Assembly: GCF_026339955.1 (NCBI RefSeq)
Contig: NZ_JAPEPW010000001.1
Coordinates: 6,407,001-6,471,000 of the forward strand
DNA length: 64,000 nt
Direction of reading: 5' to 3'
DNA from: Streptomyces sp. NBC_01549
Lineage (GTDB): Bacteria; Actinomycetota; Actinomycetes; Streptomycetales; Streptomycetaceae
Within the stretch, counting starts at the first letter, position 1; each line of letters opens with the position of its first letter. Both the position numbers and the translations under genes were made by a program. The notes below the pieces were generated by a model. The model ran no database searches. It was given only the letters and a program-made list of their open reading frames with translations, and was not told the DNA's origin. This document shows, piece after piece, positions 57,012 to 64,000 of this stretch.

Positions 57012-57664
57012 GATTGCTTCCCGTGTGACAGATGCCGCTGCGCAGCGGTGATCAGGATTCCGAGCAGCACCGCCAGATCGGCTGCGCCTTCGGCGTCGTC
57101 GGCCCAGCGGGTGGTCTGCAGTGGGTGAACCTGGTCGAGGAGGACGCCTTCCCGTGCCAGGACGAAGGCCAACGCCAGCATGGCCGCGGGCGCGTTGCCG
57201 TCCTCGAACGGATGGAAGAAGAGGATGTCGAGGTAGGTCCGGGCAGCGCGTGAGGGGAGGGGCAGATCCGGTTGAGCGCTCTCGGACAGACAGCGCTCGA
57301 ATCGCGCCCGCGTATCGGGTGCAAGGCCGTAGCGCTCCCGTCCGCCCTTCGCGAAGGCCGGCATCGTGCGGAAGACGACGACGTCGTGGCCCAGCACGGT
57401 CCGCTGCCACTTCGCCATGAGGGCGAAGGTCAGCGGCCTGCCCTGCTCCGCGTCGGCAAAGGCCAACTCGAGGGCGGTCAGGACCCGCGCGGTTCCCTCG
57501 CTGTCACGTCCGCCTCGCGTTGTCATGAAGAAATTCCGGAAGCCGTCGCGGGCCGGTGCTTCAGAGACGGGGCATACGCCGCGCCAGGACGGCCAGGAGA
57601 CCTCCGTCCGGTCGAGCATCCAGTCGGCGAGGCTGTCCTTCGGTTGGCCGGGCCCGGAAGTCAT
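57008..57664 (-). CDS. Fic-domain protein with damaged catalytic motif
   Basis: A 218-aa Fic/DOC-fold protein. The alpha-helical Fic core is at about residues 90-205. The active-site loop, canonical HPFxxGNGRxxR, reads LFFHPFEDGNAPAAMLALAF starting at His151: the His, Phe, Asp, Gly and Asn remain but GR is replaced by AP and the last Arg by a hydrophobic residue. AMP or phosphate transfer is therefore doubtful. ATG 57664 overlaps the upstream gene stop by 4 nt. Middle gene of a three-gene operon. Confidence 0.85.
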   Translation of the reverse strand: MTSGPGQPKDSLADWMLDRTEVSWPSWRGVCPVSEAPARDGFRNFFMTTRGGRDSEGTARVLTALELAFADAEQGRPLTFALMAKWQRTVLGHDVVVFRTMPAFAKGGRERYGLAPDTRARFERCLSESAQPDLPLPSRAARTYLDILFFHPFEDGNAPAAMLALAFVLAREGVLLDQVHPLQTTRWADDAEGAADLAVLLGILITAAQRHLSHGKQS

Positions 57665-58335
57665 CTGATTCCGCCCACGCCTCTGGCGAACCGCGAGCTC
57701 ACCGCGTCGACCGCCGGAACGTCAGGTGCGATCCAACTGCCGAACCGGCCGCCGACCGCTTTCTCGACGATCTCCTGGGCCTGGCCCTCGTCGATGCCGT
57801 TGTAGGCGAGGAACCATCGGAGGACTTGCATGCAGTGCCCGTACCAGCCGCTCTCGGCCTGGGTGCGGTCGGCCACCACGGTGACCAGGCGGGTGCATGC
57901 TCGCTCCCAGTACCAGTGGTCCGTCGAAGTCACCGGGGTGTTCCCCAGCGGAGTCAGGGCCGCGAACCGATCCGCCAGGTCCTCCAGCCAGCCACGCCAT
58001 TCCTGAAGGGCCTCAACAGCCAGCGGGGCAGTCGCATCCGGGGTCGTCACGGAGTCGGATGAACAGCACCACACCTCGACGACGCCTCCATCGACGTCGC
58101 CCTCACCGACCGACCAGTTCCATCCGCAGGCCCATCGGCCGTACCGGCCCGCCAGGAACTCGGTGACGGGATCCAAAGAACGCCAGCGATCCTCGCGAGC
58201 GACTTCAGCGCTGGGCAGCAAGGGCGCGACAAGGCTCGCCAACTCCTCCGCCGCATCGTCGTCCATCTCGAACGGATGTCGAGCCGGATCCACATCTGCC
58301 CACGTCAGGGTATGTGCCCACAGTTCACTCACCAT
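57661..58335 (-). CDS. Hypothetical protein, 224 aa, first gene of Fic operon
   Basis: A Trp-rich acidic protein (MVSELWAHTLTWADVDPARH, FLAGRYGRWACGWNWSVGEG, VVEVWCCSSDSVTTPDATAP, ESGWYGHCMQVLRWFL). No motif recognised. Its stop overlaps the Fic start (ATGA). The start is uncertain: ATG 58335 is chosen, with ATG 58392 (MGRPLDMEW) an alternative. A partner or regulator of the Fic protein is inferred only from coupling. Confidence 0.78.
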   Translation of the reverse strand: MVSELWAHTLTWADVDPARHPFEMDDDAAEELASLVAPLLPSAEVAREDRWRSLDPVTEFLAGRYGRWACGWNWSVGEGDVDGGVVEVWCCSSDSVTTPDATAPLAVEALQEWRGWLEDLADRFAALTPLGNTPVTSTDHWYWERACTRLVTVVADRTQAESGWYGHCMQVLRWFLAYNGIDEGQAQEIVEKAVGGRFGSWIAPDVPAVDAVSSRFARGVGGIR

Positions 58336-58548
58336 CCCACTCTGCCTTGCGTAGCCGTCCTGACTCCACTCCATATCGAGTGGCCGCCCCATCAGCGGGA
58401 AACGATCTCCGGTCAACTGGGAAGCGATCTTCAACCGCTTCTGTCCAGCCTGGCCAGCGGTATTCGTGAACGCCCTGGTCGATGGCTGTTTTCGGCGTGT
58501 TCGAGGGCCGCCCCGCGTTCCCACCGAGACCTCGGCCAGAATGCGGCC

Positions 58549-59271
58549 TCCCGCGACGACATGCGCTACGTCGACGAAGCAGGAGGCCGACTCGTCCCCG
58601 ACGCCACCCGAGGCCTCGCGCACCTTGCCCGCGCGGCCGGCGCCCTCCCCACCGCGCTCGCCACCGCCCGTACCCTCGACTGGCCCGGCTGGCAAAACCG
58701 CGTCCTGGGCGACATCCACTTCGCCCACGGCGACATGGACCAGGCCGCCCCCTGCTACACCGCCGCCCGCGCGGAAGCCGAACAGCACGGCAACCTCGGC
58801 GAGCAGGCCATCGCTCAAGCCCACATCGCTCCCACTTGCGCCTTCACCGCCCCCGACCGCACCGACGACGAAATCACCCTCGCCCAGCAGCTCCTCGCCG
58901 GACTCGACCAGCGTGCCACCGCCCTCACCGCACAGGTCGCCGTCCTTGCCCGCGACGCCTGGACCCTCTCCGACCTCGAAGGCGCTCGCGTGCTGCGCGC
59001 CGAGATCGACGCCGCCGATATCACCGCTGTACAAGCAGTCCTCGAACTCGCGCTCGTCATCCACCACCCCGTCACCGCCTCGGAAGACCAGCTCACCCGC
59101 TGCATCGCCCTCAACTCGGGTGACGACTACGGCTACTACAACGACATCGCCCACTTCATGGCCGGCCTGCCCCTGCCCCAGGCATCGAGCGCTGGCTGGA
59201 TCGACGGGGAGGTGGCCCCCCGGCAGCGCTGGCGGCACCTGGTCACCGTCCGCCAGGGCCGCCGCGGCTGA
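58549..59271 (+). pseudogene. C-terminal remnant of a large ATP/TPR regulatory protein
   Basis: Reads RYVDEAGGRLVPDATRGLAH, then TLDWPGWQNRVLGDIHFAHG and EAEQHGNLGEQAIAQAHIA, helical TPR-type units as in Streptomyces NB-ARC/tetratricopeptide proteins, to a normal stop at 59271 (RWRHLVTVRQGRRG). The upstream several hundred residues (ATPase and earlier TPRs) are absent, and a divergent gene intrudes at 58335-58392. Confidence 0.6.
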
Positions 59272-59316
59272 CTCATGTCCGCGGTCTGAGCAGCCGTCAC
59301 ACTTCAGGGCAGCCGA

Positions 59317-60222
59317 TCACGGTCGTGTGGTGATGCCGGAGACGGCCTTGGTGGTGGCGCAGACGGTGCCCCGGCCCTCGACAATGGCACAGGCACGGAC
59401 ACCGCTCACGTCGTCCACGTGAATCATGCGGGTGTGAGCGTCATGACCGGTCTGCTGCCGGTACTCCTGTGAATTTTCATCGTCGTTCCCGACAGCGAGC
59501 GTGATCCGGTCGCCGGGGGAGGTGCCGCTCATCTTGGCCCAGGCGGCGTGGCAGCGGCGGCTGTAGCGCAGTTCGACGCGTACTCCGTAGCTGCGGCCAC
59601 TGTACGCCGTGGTGGCGTCCTGCGCGCACACCGTGGTGGTCGGCTCCACGGACGTGCAGGAGGCGCCGCTGCATGTGGCGGGCGGTGCGGGCCGGGCCGA
59701 TGCCGCTGATGTCGACGGGTAGTCCGCTCCTCCGGCTTGGGTGGAACCGGCGAAGTGTTGCCAGACCATGAACGCGACCACCATGGCAACGACCACCCCC
59801 GAGGCGGTGAGGATCGTCAGCACGCTCCCCTTCTTTCCGGTTTCCGCCGGTGCTGGTAAAGCTGCTGAGGCCGTCGTCGTTGGGGATGCCGATGGCGCGG
59901 ACTGCTTAGGGAAGCGGCCGCGTTCCGTCTCCGCGCGCTGGTGTAGTTCCAGGACCCGGTCGAGTTCCGCGTCGCTCGGTGGCGTTTCGGTGGCCTGCAT
60001 TCGGATCCGCCAGAGCGCCTGGATCGCCTCGATGGCGGGGAGCGTGGCCCCCGATTCCCATCGCGAGACCGTCGGTTGTCTAGTCCCGAGCTTCTTGGCG
60101 ACCACGTTCTGGCTCCGGTTGCTCTCCTCGCGCCAGCGTTTGAGTGTCTGCCCCAGCTCGATCCCTGCGGAAGTCGGCGGCTCCTGGCCGCTGTCGGCGT
60201 CGTCTCGAGGCTGGGTGTCCAC
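59317..60222 (-). CDS. XRE regulator with TM helix and DUF2690 domain
   Basis: A 301-aa one-pass membrane regulator. The cytosolic HTH_3/31 is at about 20-75 (LGQTLKRWREESNRSQNVVA, KKLGTRQPTVSRWESGAT), an Ala/Pro linker follows, one TM helix (LTILTASGVVVAMVVAFMVW, about 140-160), and an outside DUF2690 domain with cysteine pairs (CSGASC, TTVCAQDATTAY, SRRCHAAW). GTG 60222 follows GGGAG at good spacing; a GTG two codons earlier is possible. It probably senses an envelope signal and regulates its own promoter or the divergent transpeptidase. Confidence 0.85.
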   Translation of the reverse strand: MDTQPRDDADSGQEPPTSAGIELGQTLKRWREESNRSQNVVAKKLGTRQPTVSRWESGATLPAIEAIQALWRIRMQATETPPSDAELDRVLELHQRAETERGRFPKQSAPSASPTTTASAALPAPAETGKKGSVLTILTASGVVVAMVVAFMVWQHFAGSTQAGGADYPSTSAASARPAPPATCSGASCTSVEPTTTVCAQDATTAYSGRSYGVRVELRYSRRCHAAWAKMSGTSPGDRITLAVGNDDENSQEYRQQTGHDAHTRMIHVDDVSGVRACAIVEGRGTVCATTKAVSGITTRP

Positions 60223-60266
60223 CCGCACGCTCCCTCTGTCCAGTTTCAAGCACCAGGTCAAACCCC

Positions 60267-60284
60267 ATACACGCCGCGGTGTAT
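60267..60284. promoter_or_regulatory. Inverted-repeat operator candidate
   Basis: ATACAC-GCCGCG-GTGTAT is a perfect 6-6-6 dyad located 45 bp upstream of the XRE gene start and in the shared gap with the divergent L,D-transpeptidase gene. Likely autoregulatory site. Confidence 0.5.
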
Positions 60285-60459
60285 ATGCGCGTATGGCCGG
60301 TACCGCGATCAGCGTAGAACCGGCTCGGAACATGGTCCAAGGTTGTCGTCAGCCGGAGAAAACGTCCCGGCCAATCCCCTCCCCGGTAGTCCCTGGCCGC
60401 GCCATGCCCTGGCGCGTCACGGACATGCCCGAAGACATGACACGAAAGGGCGAACCATC

Positions 60460-61521
60460 ATGAACACGAAGTACCGCACAGGCCTGCGGATCGCCGCCGC
60501 CACAGCCGCCTCCGCCGGGCTCCTCTCCGTACTCGGCCTGGCCACACCCGCTGGCATCGCCGCCGCCCACGACGCCGGCACCACCCACCCGGCGCACCTG
60601 GCCCAGCCGCTGCACGCCGCCCACCCCGGCGCGAAGGCCGTCGGTGCCTCGCACGCCCGGAACTGGCCCACGCTGCGCTCCAGCAACCGCGGGCCGGCGG
60701 TCCGCGCAGTTCAGCACCTGCTGACCGCTCGGGGGCACGCGGCGACAGCGGACGGCGCGTTCGGCTCCCGTACCGCGTCCGCAGTGAAGGCCTTCCAGCG
60801 CCAGCACCACCTGCGCGCGGACGGCGTCGTGGGCACCAACACCTGGAACGCGCTGATCGTCACCGTGCGCTCCGGAAACCGCGGGCACGCCGTCACCGCA
60901 GCCCAGCAACTCCTGACCGCTCGGGGTCATGCTGCGAAGACGGATGGCGCGTTCGGCTCCGGCACCGCGTCCGCGGTGAAGGCCTTCCAGCGCCAGCACC
61001 ACCTGCGCGCGGACGGCATCGTCGGACCCAACACCTGGAACGCCCTGGTGAACGGCCCCGCGGGCACCACCCCCGCCCCACGCGGGTACCGGCTGAAGTT
61101 CACCAAGAACTTGAGCGCCCCGGGTAACTCGAAGCTCGCCCTCTACCACGACGGCCGGATCGTCAAGAGCTACCGTGCCGGGTCCGGCATGGGCAGCACG
61201 AACGAGTGCGCCACGAAGCTCGGCTGGCTGCCCAGCGGCACCTACAAGATCCTCGGACACCAGACCAACCGCAACACCGCGATCAAGGGCTACGCCATCC
61301 ACCTCGAGGACAAGCCGTGCCACACCAAGCAGGGCAAGACGGGTGTCACGCGGGGCGATCTGTTCATCCACAGCAACATGACCAAGAACGGCGAAAGCCG
61401 CTGGCGGGGCAGCTACAAGTCCTACGGATGCATCAAGCTCGCCCCCGCCGACATCAAGAACCTGTTCGCCCACCTCAACCAGGCCCACTGGCCCAAGAAC
61501 CTGACCCTTCAGGTCAGCTGA
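60460..61521 (+). CDS. Secreted L,D-transpeptidase with two peptidoglycan-binding repeats
   Basis: A 353-aa exported cell-wall enzyme. A Sec signal (residues 1-36, TGLRIAAATAASAGLLSVLG) precedes two PG_binding_1 domains (about 70-130 and 133-195), each with HLLTARGHAA/LLTARGHAAK and AFQRQHHLRADGxVGxNTW. The YkuD catalytic domain fills 205-353, with GDLFIHSNMTKNG and the active-site string YKSYGCIKLAP (Cys nucleophile). It forms 3-3 crosslinks or trims stem peptides. ATG 60460 has GAAAGGG upstream. Strong terminator follows. Divergent from the XRE-DUF2690 regulator. Confidence 0.92.
   Translation: MNTKYRTGLRIAAATAASAGLLSVLGLATPAGIAAAHDAGTTHPAHLAQPLHAAHPGAKAVGASHARNWPTLRSSNRGPAVRAVQHLLTARGHAATADGAFGSRTASAVKAFQRQHHLRADGVVGTNTWNALIVTVRSGNRGHAVTAAQQLLTARGHAAKTDGAFGSGTASAVKAFQRQHHLRADGIVGPNTWNALVNGPAGTTPAPRGYRLKFTKNLSAPGNSKLALYHDGRIVKSYRAGSGMGSTNECATKLGWLPSGTYKILGHQTNRNTAIKGYAIHLEDKPCHTKQGKTGVTRGDLFIHSNMTKNGESRWRGSYKSYGCIKLAPADIKNLFAHLNQAHWPKNLTLQVS
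60730..61050 (+). repeat. In-gene duplication of peptidoglycan-binding module
   Basis: The stretches around 60790-60830 and 60976-61020 are identical over more than 35 bp (GCCTTCCAGCGCCAGCACCA onward), with nearly identical flanks. Two adjacent PG_binding_1 units evidently arose by recent tandem duplication or gene conversion. Confidence 0.75.
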
Positions 61522-61536
61522 CACATCACTCCGTTG

Positions 61537-61580
61537 GAGGGGGCTTCCCGGGTGGCAGGCGCCGCCCGGGAAGCCCCCTC
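61537..61580. terminator. Terminator after L,D-transpeptidase
   Basis: A perfect 16-bp stem GAGGGGGCTTCCCGGG/CCCGGGAAGCCCCCTC with a 12-nt loop, 16 bp downstream of the stop. Confidence 0.8.
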
Positions 61581-62048
61581 GTATCGCTCATGCCGTCCTT
61601 GCGACTGGCTGAGACGCCTGGGGGAACGCTACGCCCGCCCGCCAGGCCCGCGCCCGTCGCAGGGCGGCGGCGTGGGTGGCGCCGGCCTGGCGGTGGCGCT
61701 CGACATGGGCGTCCTCGATGGGGGCTGGCCCTCCGTCAGGGGCGGTTCGGGGAAGGCGAGGCGGCTGAGTTCGCGCATTGCCTTCGTCTGCCGCTCCCCG
61801 GCCTCTGCGATCCCGGGGTCGACCCGCTGCGCGGGCGCGGCTGCCTGGTGCGCGGCGAGCGCCTGATGGAAGCGGGGCGAGGCCGTCTCCCTGGTCTTCA
61901 CCGGCGCCTTGGGCGCGGTCGTGGCCGCCTGGACGGGCTTCCACCGTGCAACCTGGCACACCGCGCCCGACCTCGCCTCCACGCTGTGCACGGCCCTCGC
62001 TCGGTGGGACGCGCAGCAGCATGACACCACTGAGGTGCTAGCGACGGT
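61581..62048. other. 468-bp stretch without an intact gene
   Basis: No complete gene is convincing. One plus-strand frame ending at TGA 62050-62052 (GEAVSLVFTGALGAVVAAWT, then LASTLCTALARWDAQQHDTT) is protein-like but lacks a start, and one minus-strand frame (HQAAAPAQRVDPGIAEAGER) is similarly suggestive. Probably remnants beside the IS110 element. Confidence 0.4.
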
Positions 62049-63550
62049 CTGACCGGAAAACTCAACGGTCAGATGGGGATGGCGAGATAGCCCCTCGATG
62101 GTGACGGTCGGGGGCTGGTGTGGGGCGGTGGGGTCGTGGGATGTCAGGCGGCTGCCGGGGTGAGGGTGACGTCGTGGCCGAGGGCCTTGAGCTGGCGGAC
62201 GAGGTCGCGGCTCTTGCGGGCCGGGTCGAGGTTGCGGGTGTGGAAGTCGGGGCCGAGGTCTCGGTAGCGGGCGGTCGGGTCGTTCATGAGGTGCCAGACG
62301 GCGACCAGGATGGAGCGGGCGACGGCGACCAGGGCTTTCATGTGGCCGCGGCGTTTGACGATGCGGCGGTAGCGGGCGCCGAGGAAGGTGTCGGTGCGGG
62401 CGGCGGAGATTGCTGCTTCGCCGAGGGCGCCGCGGAGCCAGGGGTTGCCTTTGCCGGTGGGGCCGGAGGTGTTCTTGTTTCCGGACTGGAGGGTGCGTGG
62501 GGAGAGTTTCGCCCAGGACACGAGATGGCCGGCGGTGGGGAAGACCGTCATGTCCAGGCCGGTCTCGGCGAGGATGACCTGCGCGGTGCTGGGGCCGACG
62601 CCGGGGATCTCGTCGAGGCGTTCGGTGTCGGTGATCGGTATGAGGGTGCCCTGTCCGGGGCCTTCGTCGTCCTCGGTGGTGGACAGCTCGGCCAGACGCA
62701 GGGTGATCCGGGCGGTGAGCTTGTCGATCTGCACGGTGAGGTAGTCGACGGTGTCCAGCAGCATCCGGCACATGAAGGCGTGGTGTTCTTCGAACCGGCC
62801 GGTCAGGGCCTCGGCCAGGGTGCTGTGGCTGGCCTTGATGGTGCCGTGGGCCAGGTCCGCCAACGCCTTGGGGCTGCGTTCGCCCGCGATCAGTGCCTCC
62901 AGCATGGCCCGGCCGGAGACGCCGAAGATGTCGGCGATCACGGTGGACAGCTTGATCTGGGCGTCCTCGAGGAGTTTCTCGGTGCGCTGCTTGTGGCGGG
63001 TGCGCTCGTGGGTCATGACGGCCCGGGCCCGGGTCAGATCGCGCAGTTCACGGACCGGCTTCGGGGGTACGAACGAGGGCCGGAGCATGCCGCGTTCGGT
63101 GAGCTTGGCCAGCCAGACCGCGTCCAGGCGGTCGGTTTTGGGCCGGCCCGGGACGTTCTTGACGTCACGGGCGTTGACCAGCCAGCACTCCAGACCACGC
63201 GATTCCAGCAGAAAGAAGTACGGCTTCCAGTAGGTCGACGTCGCCTCCATCACCACCCGGGTGACGCCCTGGCAGACCAGGTGGTCGGCCAGGTCCAGGA
63301 TCGCGCCGCTGGTCGCGACGGTGTTGAAGACCCGCTGCACGCGCTTGCCGGGCTTGTCCTCGTGCGGCACCCGCACACAGACCATGCCCGACGCCTTGGC
63401 GATATCGATCGCCGCGACACGGGCCACGAGCTCCTCGGCCTGCTCGATCTCCTCGACGCCACCGTCGTCGGTGTCCGCCATGCACAACTCCCTGGTATCG
63501 ATCCGTACGGGCCGACGCCTGCCCAGGGGGCCGCGGGGGGAGCGAAAATC
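62049..63550 (-). mobile_element. IS110-family insertion sequence
   Basis: The element encodes one DEDD transposase on the minus strand. TCTGACCGG occurs at both proposed edges (62048-62056 and 63549-63557), and an 8-bp dyad TCTGACCG-N10-CGGTCAGA lies at the left edge (62048-62073). IS110 elements lack long terminal inverted repeats, so the ends are tentative; the 5' non-coding end could extend further right, to about 63.7 kb. Confidence 0.55.
62144..63481 (-). CDS. IS110-family transposase (DEDD recombinase)
   Basis: A 445-aa transposase. The N-terminal DEDD RuvC-like domain shows ARVAAIDIAKASGMV (first Asp), VVMEATSTYWKPYFFLL (Glu) and GRPKTDRLDAVWLAKL (two Asps). The C-terminal Transposase_20 domain has RLDEIPGVGPSTAQVILAET and SGPTGKGNPWLRGALGEAA with the serine that attacks DNA. 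ATG 63481 follows two extra codons of a longer reading. Both domains are complete, so it could be active with a bridge RNA. Confidence 0.93.
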   Translation of the reverse strand: MADTDDGGVEEIEQAEELVARVAAIDIAKASGMVCVRVPHEDKPGKRVQRVFNTVATSGAILDLADHLVCQGVTRVVMEATSTYWKPYFFLLESRGLECWLVNARDVKNVPGRPKTDRLDAVWLAKLTERGMLRPSFVPPKPVRELRDLTRARAVMTHERTRHKQRTEKLLEDAQIKLSTVIADIFGVSGRAMLEALIAGERSPKALADLAHGTIKASHSTLAEALTGRFEEHHAFMCRMLLDTVDYLTVQIDKLTARITLRLAELSTTEDDEGPGQGTLIPITDTERLDEIPGVGPSTAQVILAETGLDMTVFPTAGHLVSWAKLSPRTLQSGNKNTSGPTGKGNPWLRGALGEAAISAARTDTFLGARYRRIVKRRGHMKALVAVARSILVAVWHLMNDPTARYRDLGPDFHTRNLDPARKSRDLVRQLKALGHDVTLTPAAA

Positions 63551-63760
63551 TGACCGGCGTGCTCGATGGCAACAGTGCGTGGCCCCTCTGCGGCCCCGGC
63601 ACCAGACTGACCTACGGGCTCAACGTCCCAACGAGCTACCGGCGTCGGCGGGCAGGCGCCGCAGCCATGTTTTCACGCCGGCAAGGCGCACCCGAAGGGA
63701 ACAGGGGGACTGACCTGCGGCAACCACTACCAGGAGCGGGCATCGGCGCATGGCCGCTGT

Positions 63761-64000
63761 TCAGCGGGCTGCGTTCATGCCCTTCCAGCCTGGTCCCAGG
63801 CCCCGGCGACGGGTTCGGCCAGAGCGAGACGGGGGCACCGCGACGACGGCCTCGGGCTGCAGGGAGAGCCGACGACGCAGGATGGCGGTGGCGGCCGGGA
63901 TCGCGGCGAGGATCCGGGCGGTCTCCGGGGCGATCGCAGTGAGGGCCTCAGTGAGCATGTCGATCGCGTCGACGGCGTCCTCTCCGCGTCGGCGCTCCAG
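63761..64000 (-). CDS. Hypothetical protein, C-terminal part (runs off window)
   Basis: An open frame entering from the right edge (RRRGEDAVDAIDMLTEALTA, then PETARILAAIPAATAILRRR) and ending in a basic Ser/Arg-rich tail with stop at 63761. The alpha-helical composition looks genuine. The beginning lies outside the window, so no function can be assigned. Confidence 0.5.
   Translation of the reverse strand: MERRRGEDAVDAIDMLTEALTAIAPETARILAAIPAATAILRRRLSLQPEAVVAVPPSRSGRTRRRGLGPGWKGMNAAR

Overview
The window is high-GC actinobacterial chromosome, almost certainly Streptomyces. Third codon positions are nearly all G or C, GTG and TTG starts are common, and gene families and neighbourhoods are typical of the genus (ECF sigma factor with a SnoaL-like tail, ROK and GntR regulators, NarL-type two-component systems, P450 with its own ferredoxin and reductase, Tat-exported phosphoesterase). 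No rRNA, tRNA or CRISPR array was seen.

Layout. 0-4 kb: a Tat-exported metallophosphoesterase abuts the remnant of a GH3 glycosidase gene. That gene is split by a decayed IS200/IS605-type tnpB element, itself broken by a 40-bp palindromic repeat. Two LacI-type operators lie at the extreme left. 4-11 kb: housekeeping and transport genes (DedA, gamma-carbonic anhydrase, acyltransferase, EamA exporter with divergent XRE-cupin regulator, YbaK-like deacylase, CDF metal exporter with divergent ArsR regulator, PPK2). 11-14.3 kb: a CatR-like Fur regulator divergent from katG, with scraps of a monofunctional catalase gene and of a furA gene between them. 14.4-29 kb: hydrolases, GNAT, SDR, MarR, a gutted acyl-CoA dehydrogenase, an orphan response regulator, SixA phosphatase, a large APC permease, YigZ and the SbcD-SbcC nuclease. 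29-37 kb: Lrp/rhodanese pair, a 200-bp MITE that supplies the stop codon of a LysR gene, a metallo-beta-lactamase-fold protein, a 16-bp x 7 tandem repeat, a DUF885 hydrolase, an Lrp regulator divergent from a methionine gamma-lyase-like enzyme, and a membrane-ACT-GNAT fusion. 37.5-39.4 kb: an apparently intact tnpB element followed by a 27-bp minisatellite and a 21-bp-stem hairpin. 39.4-53.6 kb: hydrolase/ECF sigma pair, GntR and ROK regulators, a sensor kinase/response regulator beside an ABC-2 exporter, Mug, PurB, and a ferredoxin/ferredoxin reductase/P450 operon.

53.6-64 kb is an accessory patch. It holds DUF4326, truncated gene pieces, an immunity-like run (DUF4240, a 134-aa protein, a frameshifted DUF4253), a three-gene operon joined by 4-nt overlaps (unknown protein, Fic-fold protein with a damaged catalytic motif, DUF5958), a TPR-protein remnant, an XRE-TM-DUF2690 regulator, a secreted L,D-transpeptidase with two peptidoglycan-binding repeats, and an IS110-family element.

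Functionally the window combines redox and peroxide defence, double-strand-break repair, metal export, sulfur amino acid catabolism and carbon-source regulation. Mobile elements and deletions have repeatedly cut genes and rewired regulatory neighbourhoods. The strongest observations are the reconstruction of the GH3 gene around the tnpB element, the nested palindrome/MITE family, the fused catalase/furA scar in front of katG, and the Fic/DUF5958 operon next to orphan immunity-like genes.
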